The position numbers and the translations under genes are program-made. Positions 44,233 through 52,959 of a DNA stretch of 64,000 nt are shown here, one piece after another (position 1 is the stretch's first letter; each line of letters starts with the position of its first letter). The stretch is from JBELMB01 sp042088665. GTDB taxonomy: Bacteria > Pseudomonadota > Alphaproteobacteria > Rhodobacterales > Rhodobacteraceae. Below the pieces are notes generated by a model. The model was given only the letters and a program-made list of their open reading frames with translations, was not told where the DNA came from and searched no databases. The DNA is taken from contig JBELMB010000006.1 in assembly GCA_042088665.1 (NCBI GenBank), forward strand, positions 7,536-71,535. Direction: 5' to 3'.

Positions 44233-46743
44233 ATGCGCAACTCTTTCTCCAAACTGCCTCTGACAGGTGTGAAGGTCGTCGATTTCGGCCAGTATATTGC
44301 GGGCCCCGCCGTGGCGATGCTGCTGGGCGATCTGGGCGCGACGGTGGTGCATATCGACCCGCCGGATGGCCCGATGTGGGACAGTCCCGCCAACGCCACC
44401 TTGATGCGCAACAAGTTGATCGTGAACCTCGATCTGAAATCCGAAGACGGTCTGGAAAAGGCCCGCGCGCTCTGCGCCGAGGCCGACATCATCGTCGAGA
44501 ATTTCCGGCCCGGAAAGCTCGCCGCCCTTGGGCTTGATTTCGCGGCCATGCGCGAGAGCCGGCCAGAGCTGATCACGATTTCCTTGCCCGGCTTCGCCTC
44601 GAACGACGAAGAGAAACGCGAGCAGCGCGCCTTTGAGAGCATCATCGCCGCCAGTTCCGGCGTGTTCACCGACATGGGGCTGAACCGCGTCTTGATGGGG
44701 CTGAACCCGTCGTTTTCGCCCCTTCCGCTGGCTTCGGCCTATGCCTCTCAGATCGCGGCCTCGGCCACCGTGCTCGCGCTGCAATCGCGGCAGATCACCG
44801 GCCTTGGCGATCAGATCGAAGTGCCGCTTGCGGCCGCGGTGATGGAGGGGCTGTGCTACAATTCGATCAAGGTCGAAGGGATGCCCGAACGCTACCTGAC
44901 CCAGCGCGAAGTCGAGATCGAGCGCCGCCGCATCGAAGGTCTGCCGATGAACATCAGCTACGAGGATCTGCAGGAACTGCTGGACCCGTTTTTCCGCAGC
45001 TACATGTGCAAGGACGGGCGCATGTTCTACGTCGTCTGCCCCAGCCACAAGCACCATGCGCGCCGTTGTCTCGAGGTGCTCGGCATCTATGACGAACTTG
45101 TCGAAGAGGGCCTGACCTCTGAGGAGGACACCTACAAGCCCTGGTCAGAATGGGAGCATGAGACAAGTCTGGGCGTCTACCCGATGCCCAAGGACTGGGC
45201 CGACAGGATCGCGGCCCGGATGAAAGAGGTGTTCATGACCCGCACTTCTTTCGAGTGGAAAAAGCTCTTTGGGCGCGGGCATGTGCCCGGCGCTGCGCAG
45301 CGCTGGTTGCAGGAATGGGTGCACGATGATTTCGCCGAAACTGCGGGGCTGATGATCGACGTGCACGATCCCGTTTACGGCGACATGACCCAACCCGGCC
45401 CGGTGGTCTGGCTGGAGGAGAGCGGCGAAGAGGCGCTGGAACCCGAGCCACGCGCATGGGTCGAATTCAACGATGCGTTGAAGGTTCTCAAGAAGATCCG
45501 CACGGATATCCCCGAGCCTTCGGACGAGACGGCGCAGGACAGCTGGTTGTCCGGCGTGCGTGTGCTGGATTTGTGCAATGTGATTGCGGGCCCGCATGCG
45601 GCCAGCTACCTCGCGCGCTTTGGCGCCGAAGTGATCAAGCTCGACCCGTCCGAGCCGATGTATGACAGCTGGAACACCGTGATCTACGGGCTCTCGCAGA
45701 TGCGCGGGAAACGGTCCATTCTTGCGGACATCACCTCGCGCCACGGGCGGCAGGTGTTCGAGGATCTGGTGAAATCCGTGGACGTGATCGTCTGGAACGC
45801 GCCGGACAACCAGATCAAGAAGATGGGACTGGACGCGGACAGCCTGCGCAAGCTCAACCCCGATGCCTTGTTCTGCAAGCTGGACTGCTTTGGCGGTGTG
45901 CGCCGTGGTCCCATGACCGATTACATCGGTTATGACGATCTGGTGCAGGCGACGACGGGTGTCATGTTGCGCTTTGGCGGTGCGATGGACCGGCCCGAAG
46001 AGCATGCGCATGTGGGGACGATCGACGTGATGTGCGGCTTTGGCGGCGCGTTGAGCGTCGCGGCGGCGCTTTATCAGAAATACCGGCATGGCCGGATCGG
46101 GCGGGGGCGTACGTCGCTGTGTTCCAACAGCGGTCTTTTGCAGGTGCCCTTCGCATATGACTACAAGGGGCGCGGGCTTTATGATGAGCCCTCGGGGCCG
46201 GAAACAAACGGCTATGACGCGCTGTCACGCTTTTACAGCACCGCCTCGGGGCGCCACATCCTGCTGAGCGCTTACGAATCCGATCTGCCGCGGTTTCGCA
46301 ACGTCGAAGGGCTGGAGGACCTGCCTGACCTGCCCGAAGAAGACCGCGCGGCCTATCTCGCCACTGCCTTTCAGGGCCAGCGCGCCGCCGAATGGGTCGA
46401 GCGTTTGCGCGCGGCGGATATCGGTGGCGCTGTCTGCGAGTATCTCGATGCGATCCGTGCCGAAAACAGCCGTGAGGCAGATGGCCTGCCGGGCACTGAA
46501 AACGGCAGCTATTCCTTTTCCGTCTACACCGATCATCCCAGCGGTCATGAAGTCACCCAGCTCGACCCCTATGCGGTCCGCGCGGTACGCGGCAAGATCT
46601 TGGCCGTTGAGCCGTCGGAGAAATTCGGCACATCGACCCGCGCCATTTTGCAGGAGCTTGGGTATGCGGAGAAGGCGATCGAGGCCATGATCAAATCCGG
46701 TGGCGTCAATGAATCATGGAGCGACGCGTACCTGCCAAGCTGA
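44233..46743 (+). CDS. dddD: DMSP CoA-transferase/lyase DddD (two fused class III CoA-transferase domains)
   Basis: The 836-residue protein consists of two CaiB/BaiF domains. Domain 1 (residues 1-430) starts LTGVKVVDFGQYIAGPAVAM; domain 2 starts near residue 437 with LSGVRVLDLCNVIAGPHAAS. The catalytic aspartate is kept only in domain 2: Asp598 in HVGTIDVMCGFGG. The matching place in domain 1 reads PLPLASAYASQI. A tandem enzyme of this length with the active aspartate in the second half is diagnostic of DddD, which converts DMSP plus acyl-CoA to dimethyl sulfide and 3-hydroxypropionyl-CoA. The flanking DddA-like and DddC-like genes fit that assignment. Confidence 0.87.
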   Translation: MRNSFSKLPLTGVKVVDFGQYIAGPAVAMLLGDLGATVVHIDPPDGPMWDSPANATLMRNKLIVNLDLKSEDGLEKARALCAEADIIVENFRPGKLAALGLDFAAMRESRPELITISLPGFASNDEEKREQRAFESIIAASSGVFTDMGLNRVLMGLNPSFSPLPLASAYASQIAASATVLALQSRQITGLGDQIEVPLAAAVMEGLCYNSIKVEGMPERYLTQREVEIERRRIEGLPMNISYEDLQELLDPFFRSYMCKDGRMFYVVCPSHKHHARRCLEVLGIYDELVEEGLTSEEDTYKPWSEWEHETSLGVYPMPKDWADRIAARMKEVFMTRTSFEWKKLFGRGHVPGAAQRWLQEWVHDDFAETAGLMIDVHDPVYGDMTQPGPVVWLEESGEEALEPEPRAWVEFNDALKVLKKIRTDIPEPSDETAQDSWLSGVRVLDLCNVIAGPHAASYLARFGAEVIKLDPSEPMYDSWNTVIYGLSQMRGKRSILADITSRHGRQVFEDLVKSVDVIVWNAPDNQIKKMGLDADSLRKLNPDALFCKLDCFGGVRRGPMTDYIGYDDLVQATTGVMLRFGGAMDRPEEHAHVGTIDVMCGFGGALSVAAALYQKYRHGRIGRGRTSLCSNSGLLQVPFAYDYKGRGLYDEPSGPETNGYDALSRFYSTASGRHILLSAYESDLPRFRNVEGLEDLPDLPEEDRAAYLATAFQGQRAAEWVERLRAADIGGAVCEYLDAIRAENSREADGLPGTENGSYSFSVYTDHPSGHEVTQLDPYAVRAVRGKILAVEPSEKFGTSTRAILQELGYAEKAIEAMIKSGGVNESWSDAYLPS

Positions 46744-46782
46744 TCGGCTCGTGGATCGGGCTGGTTCTCGGGACTGGTTTTC

Positions 46783-46824
46783 GGGCCAGTCGCATGGGGC
46801 CAGTCGCATGGGGCCAGTCGCACG
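46783..46824 (+). repeat. 14-bp tandem repeat downstream of dddD
   Basis: Three consecutive 14-base units GGGCCAGTCGCATG (the third ends CACG), followed by a partial fourth and preceded by looser relatives. They lie in the short space between the dddD stop and the convergent LysR gene. Function unknown. Confidence 0.88.
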
Positions 46825-46879
46825 GGGCCATAAAACATGGCGATCGCACATGCCATGGGAGCTGCGCTGGCAAACATGG

Positions 46880-47776
46880 TCAGGATTGGGTGGCAAACAG
46901 CCCTCGATCCTGACGCACGGTTTCAATCAGGAACCGCGTGGTCGCAGCGATATGCGGGATCGCATCCATGGCTTCATGCCAGACGACCCAATAGCTGCGA
47001 TGGGCCTTGGTCTGTGGAAACAGCGACACCAGATCAGGATCGTTGCGCACCACAAAGTCATGCAGAACGCCCACACCGCCACCGGCACGGACAGCCGCGA
47101 CCTGCGCAAGGGCGCTGGATATCTCCAATTGTGATGTCCAGCCGGGCCAAAAGCTTTTGTTGAACTCCAGCTCGGGTGTGTAGATCAGATCGTCCACATA
47201 CCCCACCAGATCATGATGGCCCAAGTCTGACAGGGACTGCGGGGTCCCGCGGGCGTCCAGATAGGATCGGGCTGCATAGAGACCCAGAGAATAATCCGTC
47301 AGTTTCGTCGCTTTCAAACGGCCCTTGTCCGGTCGGCCAATGACAATGGCAATGTCCGCCTCGCGTTGGGACAGGGAAAAGGCGCGCGGGGCCGGGACCA
47401 GCTGAACGTTCAGCTCAGGGTACAGGCGGCGCAATCGCGGCAGGTGCGCCGCCAGATAGTCGACGCCGAACCCATCCGGCGCTCCGATGCGCACGGTGCC
47501 GTGCACTTTGCCCGCCGCACCCGGTGTCGGTGCGCTGCGGAGCTTCAGCATCGCTTCTTCGGCGGCCAAGGCGTTGGGCATGAAAGCAAACCCTGCTTCT
47601 GTCAGGCTGCATCCCACGGTGCGCCGGTCAAACAGCTTTTCGCCCACGGCCTCTTCGAATTGGGTCAGCCGCCGGTTGACCCGCGCCTGAGAGGTGCCAA
47701 GCCGTTGTGCGGCCCGCAGGATTTGTCCTTCGCGCGCCACGGCAAGGAAAATACGCAGGTCATCCCAATTCATCAT
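46880..47776 (-). CDS. LysR-family transcriptional regulator, divergent from semialdehyde dehydrogenase
   Basis: The 298-residue LysR protein has its helix-turn-helix at MNWDDLRIFLAVAREG and QRLGTSQARVNRRL, then an effector domain. The frame is open to 47857, but the paired ATGs at 47776 and 47773 place the start correctly before the helix-turn-helix. It is divergent from the MmsA/DddC-type dehydrogenase gene. The 92 bases between them contain a perfect 9-bp inverted repeat with 27-base spacing, a plausible operator. This is the second LysR of the DMSP region; the two may respond to different intermediates. Confidence 0.87.
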   Translation of the reverse strand: MMNWDDLRIFLAVAREGQILRAAQRLGTSQARVNRRLTQFEEAVGEKLFDRRTVGCSLTEAGFAFMPNALAAEEAMLKLRSAPTPGAAGKVHGTVRIGAPDGFGVDYLAAHLPRLRRLYPELNVQLVPAPRAFSLSQREADIAIVIGRPDKGRLKATKLTDYSLGLYAARSYLDARGTPQSLSDLGHHDLVGYVDDLIYTPELEFNKSFWPGWTSQLEISSALAQVAAVRAGGGVGVLHDFVVRNDPDLVSLFPQTKAHRSYWVVWHEAMDAIPHIAATTRFLIETVRQDRGLFATQS

Positions 47777-47780
47777 TGCA

Positions 47781-47825
47781 TCCAAAAATGGAGAGCGGAT
47801 CCTCACTATTGTGCATATTTTTGGA
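47781..47825. promoter_or_regulatory. Inverted repeat in LysR-dehydrogenase divergent promoter
   Basis: TCCAAAAAT (47781-47789) and ATTTTTGGA (47817-47825) form a perfect 9-bp inverted repeat separated by 27 bases. The left arm also begins a small palindrome TCCA-AAAA-TGGA. The right arm lies about 44 bases before the dehydrogenase start. Confidence 0.6.
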
Positions 47826-47868
47826 GGAAGCAAGCCTCTAGGCAGGGGCCAGATCAAAGGAGGACAGC

Positions 47869-49371
47869 ATGTCAGAACTTACGCATTACATCGGCGGCGC
47901 CCATGTTCAGGGCACATCCGGCCGCGCCCAGCCTGTGTTCAACCCGGCGATCGGCGCCTCTGAGCGCACCGTGCCATTGGCCTCGACACAGGAGGTCAAT
48001 GCAGCCATTGCCGCCGCCAAGGCCGCGTTCCCCGCATGGTCAAAGACACCCGCGCTGCGCCGCGCGCGGATCCTCGACAAGTTCAAGAACATCCTCTGGG
48101 AGCGCGCCGACGCACTGGCCGAAATCCTCGCCTCTGAACATGGCAAGACCCATGAGGATGCGGTGGGCGAAGTGACCCGCGGTCTGGAAGTCGTGGAATT
48201 CGCCATTGGCGCGCCCTCCTTCATGAAGGGGGAGTTTTCCGAGAACGTCGGCTCTGTCGTGGACAGCCACAACATCCGTCAGGCGCTTGGTGTTTGTGCC
48301 GGAATCACGCCGTTCAACTTCCCCGCCATGGTGCCCATGTGGATGTTCCCCGTCGCATTGGCGACCGGCAATACCTTTGTGCTGAAGCCGTCAGAGCGCG
48401 TGCCTTCTGCCGCGCTGAAACTGGCCGAATGGCTGACCGAAGCGGGGCTGCCAGCGGGTGTCTTCAACGTCGTGAACGGCGACAAGGAAGCGGTGGATGC
48501 GCTTCTCTACAGCCCCGATGTGAAGGCCGTCAGCTTTGTCGGTTCGACCCCGATTGCAAGGTACATCCACCAGACCGGCACGTCCAATGGCAAGCGCGTT
48601 CAGGCACTTGGCGGTGCAAAGAACCACGCCATCATCATGCCCGACGCGGATCTGGAGATGACCGCAAACGCGCTGATGGGCGCGGCCTATGGGTCCGCTG
48701 GCGAACGTTGCATGGCGATTTCGGTTGCGGTGCCTGTGACCGATGCGGTGGCTGATGCGCTGATCGACATCATGGTGCCCAAGATCAACGCGCTGAAAAT
48801 CGGCCCGACCACCGACAAGACCTCTGAGATGGGGCCTCTTGTGACCGAACAGCATCTGGCGAAGGTGCGCGGCTATATCGATACGGGCGAAGCAGAGGGG
48901 GCAAGGGTCGTCGTGGACGGGCGTGGCTTCACCCAAGGGATGCAGGGCTATGAGGATGGCTACTACCTCGGCGGCACCCTGCTGGACAATGTGACCCCTG
49001 ACATGACCGTCTGGAAAGAAGAGATCTTTGGTCCGGTTCTGTCGGTGGTGCGCAAGAACTCTTACCAAGACGCCCTCGATCTGGTGCACAGCCACGACTA
49101 CGCCAACGGCACGGCGATCTTTACCCGCGACGGCGATACGGCGCGCAGCTTTAGCCAGGATGTTGAGGTCGGCATGATCGGGATCAACGTACCGATCCCG
49201 GTCCCGATGGCCTATCATTCGTTCGGCGGTTGGAAGTCGTCGATCTTTGGTGAACACCACATGCACGGCATGGAAGGCGTGCGGTTCTACACCCGGGTCA
49301 AGACCACGACGACCCGTTGGCCCACAGGTCAGCGCACCGACCCGGAGTTTACCATGCCAACGCTGGGTTAA
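47869..49371 (+). CDS. dddC: Malonate/methylmalonate-semialdehyde dehydrogenase (acylating), DddC-like
   Basis: The 500-residue CoA-acylating aldehyde dehydrogenase belongs to the MmsA group. It shows GVCAGITPFNFPAMVPMWMF, VGSTPIARYIHQ, and the nucleophile Cys281 in GSAGERCMAIS. MmsA enzymes convert malonate or methylmalonate semialdehyde plus CoA to acetyl- or propionyl-CoA and CO2. In dddD loci the homologue DddC finishes 3-hydroxypropionate breakdown, and the GMC-DddD pair here lies just upstream, so I favour that role. A valine/myo-inositol catabolic MmsA is the alternative. An AAAGGAGG site precedes ATG 47869. Confidence 0.87.
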   Translation: MSELTHYIGGAHVQGTSGRAQPVFNPAIGASERTVPLASTQEVNAAIAAAKAAFPAWSKTPALRRARILDKFKNILWERADALAEILASEHGKTHEDAVGEVTRGLEVVEFAIGAPSFMKGEFSENVGSVVDSHNIRQALGVCAGITPFNFPAMVPMWMFPVALATGNTFVLKPSERVPSAALKLAEWLTEAGLPAGVFNVVNGDKEAVDALLYSPDVKAVSFVGSTPIARYIHQTGTSNGKRVQALGGAKNHAIIMPDADLEMTANALMGAAYGSAGERCMAISVAVPVTDAVADALIDIMVPKINALKIGPTTDKTSEMGPLVTEQHLAKVRGYIDTGEAEGARVVVDGRGFTQGMQGYEDGYYLGGTLLDNVTPDMTVWKEEIFGPVLSVVRKNSYQDALDLVHSHDYANGTAIFTRDGDTARSFSQDVEVGMIGINVPIPVPMAYHSFGGWKSSIFGEHHMHGMEGVRFYTRVKTTTTRWPTGQRTDPEFTMPTLG

Positions 49372-49749
49372 GTGCTGCGGATCGTTCCTTTGAGTTTGTC
49401 CGGTCTGAGGGTCAGAAAACAGAGAGGCCAGACACCAGAGAGGCCAGAAATCGTGGAGGGCCCAGACATCGCTTAGGGCCTGACCTTCTCTCCGAAAACT
49501 CCCGCGCTTTGATGCAGAGTGTGCTCAACCTGTCGATGGAGCAAACGAACGCGAAAAAGCCGTTTCCCAGAGGCGAGCCGGGCGATGCAGGGCGCGGGGT
49601 TTTGACCGTCAGGTCGCCGAACGCCAAGTCCGGATCGCCAGCAGGAACGGCCACACCGCGCTTGGTGCCCTGATCACGGAGGCCAAGGGACAAGTCTGTC
49701 CGCGGAAAGGGTCACCTCGCCCATCACCGGATGTGTGCGGCAGAGCCGG
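49372..49749 (+). other. Intergenic region with short direct repeat
   Basis: Nothing coding was recognised in these 378 bases between converging genes. An imperfect direct repeat (CAGAGAGGCCAGA twice) lies near 49420-49450. A hairpin terminator could serve both flanking genes but I did not identify a clear one. Confidence 0.4.
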
Positions 49750-51054
49750 TTACTTGCCGGCTTCTGGCATGCGTCTTTCCAATATCCAGGCCGCGAGCCG
49801 TTTCAGTCCTATTCCAGTGCGAAATTCGAACTCCTCGAAATGGAAGTTTCGCGGTGTGACGCCGTGTCGTCGCAGTCCCGTTTGCAAGGCCTCTCGCAGC
49901 GGGACCGGTCCACAAAAGGAGACTTTTGATTGCTGGAGTCTTTCTCCGACCAGATCGGCAATACCGTCCGCCGACAGCCGCATGTTTTCGTCCGAGGCAA
50001 TCACGTGCAGGCGGAGATTGGGTTTCGCAGTCGCCATGGTTTCAAGCTCGGCGATGTGAGGGGCGGATTGCCGCGACTTCACGCAAAAAAACAGATCGAC
50101 AGAAGCACCTTCTGGATCAAGCGCATGAACCCAAGTCAGAAAGGGTGTGATTCCGATGCCGCCCGCAATCCAGACTTCTGATGTTTTGCCGGTGCGACGG
50201 AACCTGCCGAATGGTCCCTGAACATGAACGGATTGACCGACTTCCGCCAGTTGTCCAAGGCGCGATGTGAAATCCCCTAGCGCTTTCACGGTCACGCGCA
50301 GTGCGCGATCCTCGCCGATCCTCGAGAAACTGAAAGGATGCGGCTCTGTCAAGCCGGGTTGCGTGAACCTTATCACGCCAAACTGGCCGGGGGCTGGTTT
50401 CAGACCTTTGCCCTTTGGCGCCATGGTGATGGCAAGGGCCCCGCCCGTTTTCTCGATATTGGTGACGACGTAGCCATGCGAGGGGCGCATGTTTTCGGGC
50501 AGCAACGTCCAAAGATACGCCGCCAATCCGGCAACGCAAAAAACGCCGGTATAGAGTCCGGCCAGATCGGTCATGGCAAAAGGTTTCATGATGAATATAA
50601 AATGAAATGACCCGGCCGCGAACAAGGCGCCCATGGCCTTATGCGTCCATTTCCAGAGATGGTAGGGAATGAACGTCGAGATCGAGACCACGACGAGGAT
50701 CAAAAGACCGTACAAGCTTATTTCGCCCAAGGTTTCGGCCAATTCGGTCAAAACGGTTTCGGGACCCAACCCTTGCATTTCGGCATCTATGGTATCATGC
50801 AGCAAGATCGCTGCCATGGCCGCTATCCCAAGCCATTTGTGCAGGACGTAGATACGATCGAGGCCACCAAATATGGCCTCCATTCCCGGGAGGCGGGTGG
50901 ACAGGATTTGGCCCCACGCCATCAGGATGAGCGCCGCAAGACCGAGGTATTGTGAGAAAAGCGCGATCTGGTCGGTGACATTCGGAACCGACATGAGCTG
51001 AAATGCCGGAAAGAGTGTTGTGGCGACGATCAAAATCAGTGCTGCGGGGTTCAT
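49750..51054 (-). CDS. Ferric-reductase-like transmembrane flavoprotein (NADPH/NADH-dependent)
   Basis: The 434-residue protein has an N-terminal membrane part with about six helices and heme-binding-type histidine pairs (LHKWLGIAAMAAILLHD and WTHKAMGALFAAGSFHF). An FAD domain follows with PHPFSFSRIG, then an NAD(P) domain with IAGGIGITPFLTWV and a C-terminal FEEFEFRTGIG. This is the FRE/NOX architecture: it moves electrons from cytoplasmic NAD(P)H across the membrane, to ferric iron, heme partners or oxygen. It stands alone between a dehydrogenase gene and a decayed MocR gene. The acceptor is unknown. Confidence 0.85.
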   Translation of the reverse strand: MNPAALILIVATTLFPAFQLMSVPNVTDQIALFSQYLGLAALILMAWGQILSTRLPGMEAIFGGLDRIYVLHKWLGIAAMAAILLHDTIDAEMQGLGPETVLTELAETLGEISLYGLLILVVVSISTFIPYHLWKWTHKAMGALFAAGSFHFIFIMKPFAMTDLAGLYTGVFCVAGLAAYLWTLLPENMRPSHGYVVTNIEKTGGALAITMAPKGKGLKPAPGQFGVIRFTQPGLTEPHPFSFSRIGEDRALRVTVKALGDFTSRLGQLAEVGQSVHVQGPFGRFRRTGKTSEVWIAGGIGITPFLTWVHALDPEGASVDLFFCVKSRQSAPHIAELETMATAKPNLRLHVIASDENMRLSADGIADLVGERLQQSKVSFCGPVPLREALQTGLRRHGVTPRNFHFEEFEFRTGIGLKRLAAWILERRMPEAGK

Positions 51055-51282
51055 CTCAAATCCTTCGTCTCAATCTCGCCTTGCGATGTTTACCGGGGCC
51101 TCTGTCGCCAGATCGCCGAGACGCAAGCGTCGAGGATGTATCAGGTGCCGCGCAAAGGGTGAAGCAGATTTGGAGTAGAGCCTGTCCTGACGGGGTTCAC
51201 GCAAGCGCCCGCGCCTTCGTGGGCTCCGTCAGAGCACCGAGGAGATCCAAGGTCCGCCTTGCCAAAACGAGGACGGGTCATT

Positions 51283-51600
51283 TCAGGGGCGTCTGTCCGG
51301 TCCTGAAAACATGATTGATCTGTTGAGGTGCCCTTGAAGTTGCCCGGGCTTTGCCTCGGGACGATGCAGGTGAACCAAGGCGCAAACGACTGGGCCAACG
51401 CGCCATACGGGCAGATGCGCAGGCAAGCGTCCTATCAGATCTGTGCCAGAGGTTGTGCCTGTCAGGTCGCAAGCACCAAAGATCCGCTGGAGCGACTGAA
51501 CCACGGCGTCGCGGCGCACCATATAGGTTTTGCGCAACCGTCTGAGATGTTTCGCATATCCCCCGCTTTCGAGAAAGTCGCACAGCACCGCCTGATCCAA
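51283..51600 (-). pseudogene. MocR/GntR-family regulator, C-terminal remnant
   Basis: The minus strand encodes part of the aminotransferase-like domain of a MocR (PdxR-type) regulator: VLCDFLESGGYAKHLRRLRK, TYMVRRDAVVQSLQRIFG, then GTTSGTDLIGRLPAHLP. Similarity fades after that by frameshift, and the N-terminal helix-turn-helix and most of the PLP fold are missing upstream. It is a gene fragment. The boundaries are those of the best single frame; diverged pieces extend a little on both sides. Confidence 0.6.
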
Positions 51601-51693
51601 CCACGGCGCCCCTTGGGACTGGCAGGGGGAGGCGCGATCCGCCGGTGCGCCGCCTGCCCATGTGGGGCAGACGGCGCCGCCAGATACCGCGTG

Positions 51694-52623
51694 TTACCCA
51701 AAATCGGCAAACTCCGACACAAACGACAGGGTGTCGCTTTCGACCATGAGTTCCAGCATGTCGGTTTTCGCATCCATCGGAGCAGCGTCCATTTTGACAA
51801 AGGCGGCAACGGCCAGATCGGCCATGACGTCAGAGGCGTCGTTGTTTTCGGGCGCGATGTCAGAGGTTTTGACAAAGTCGAACCCATCTTCGGATGCGCC
51901 AGAAAACGCGTCTTCCGGCGCGGGCGCGCTGAGGAGAATTGTGCCGTCGTCATCGTCGTCGCGCGGATCGTATTCCGGGTCCTCGCGCTCGTCTTCCTCT
52001 TGCTTGGGCTCTGGTTTCTTCGTTTCCTCGGCGGGCTTGTTCTTGGCGTCGACTTCGGCCTTCTTTTTCGCGATCTCCTCCAGGCGCTTTTCCTGGCGCT
52101 CGATGCGGTCTTTCAGGTCCTTGTCAAAACCGTAGCCCTTGAACGTCTCCTTGAGGGCCTCGGCCTCTTCCTTCGACAGCGTCCCGTCTTCGCTGAGGCG
52201 CCGCAGTTCGTCGCCAAAATTGTCCTTGGCCGCGTCGGTCAGCTTTGTGCGGTCGCCAACGTCATCGTCGCGCACAATCGCAAAACCTTCGGCGATTTCA
52301 GCGCCAAACGGTGTCATGCTGCGCGCGTTGTAGTCGTGAAGCGTCAGATTGATCAGTTGGTCGACCTCGACAACCTTGTCGGTTTTCACGAAAACGGTCA
52401 CATATGTGGTGCTGATCCCGGCGTCGAAATCGATCCGTTTCTGGAACACGTTGTTGCCGGCAAAACGCACTTCTTCGTCACCGGCGCTGGAGTGGATCTT
52501 TGCACCAAAGCTCTGGTCGCCGGTGCTGTCCGCGCGGGTGACCTTGAACGTGATCTTCGTGGTTCCCGTATTTCCCTCAAGGGTTTCTGTCTTGGTGGCT
52601 TCGATGGTGAAGGGGCTGGTCAT
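51694..52623 (-). CDS. Acidic protein with Calx-beta-like domain and coiled coil, possibly exported
   Basis: The 309-residue protein starts with a Calx-beta-like beta domain (EGNTGTTKITFKVTRADSTG, residues about 16-35). It continues with a charged helical coiled-coil part near residues 140-200 (DRIERQEKRLEEIAKKKAEV) and a very acidic, low-complexity stretch with a run of aspartates (DPRDDDDDG). It ends LSFVSEFADFG. There is no N-terminal signal peptide, no cysteine and no membrane segment. Acidity plus a short hydrophobic C-terminal end resembles type I secretion substrates, but no RTX repeats or transporter genes are visible. A clear AGGAGA site precedes the start. Confidence 0.7.
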   Translation of the reverse strand: MTSPFTIEATKTETLEGNTGTTKITFKVTRADSTGDQSFGAKIHSSAGDEEVRFAGNNVFQKRIDFDAGISTTYVTVFVKTDKVVEVDQLINLTLHDYNARSMTPFGAEIAEGFAIVRDDDVGDRTKLTDAAKDNFGDELRRLSEDGTLSKEEAEALKETFKGYGFDKDLKDRIERQEKRLEEIAKKKAEVDAKNKPAEETKKPEPKQEEDEREDPEYDPRDDDDDGTILLSAPAPEDAFSGASEDGFDFVKTSDIAPENNDASDVMADLAVAAFVKMDAAPMDAKTDMLELMVESDTLSFVSEFADFG

Positions 52624-52959
52624 TTTGGTCGTCTCCTGTGACTTGTGTGTCCCGGACCGGCGCTTTGCTGGCTGGCCTCGGTTTTCCGTGTTGGATGCCT
52701 AAGTCACGGGCGGGGTCGCCCAAGAGTTTCACCCCTTGCGCCATTTTTTTTGAAATACGCTGTCCGAATGCAGATGGTTTTGAAAATAAGTGAACATTTA
52801 AAGGTGTTTGCGGGGTTGCAGCCGGAGAGATTTTCGTCAGAAAAAATGTGAAAGACATGCGATGCCCGTCAAATCCGTCTGTCCGGACGGTTGTTCAATG
52901 CGTCGGGTCGAGGTGTCTACAGCTGGCGAGGCGGCAGATCCGTGCCGCGCTTCATCCGC
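52624..52959 (-). other. Intergenic region, AT-rich promoter-like
   Basis: About 336 bases between the anti-sigma gene and the Calx-beta-like gene, both on the minus strand. It includes an AT-rich stretch near 52745-52800 that may hold the promoter of the latter. No gene was recognised. Confidence 0.4.

Noticed and set aside
51328..52641. Long plus-strand open frame of 437 codons
   Set aside because: It is antisense to the Calx-beta-like gene and the MocR remnant; the hydrophobic part comes from antisense reading of acidic codons.
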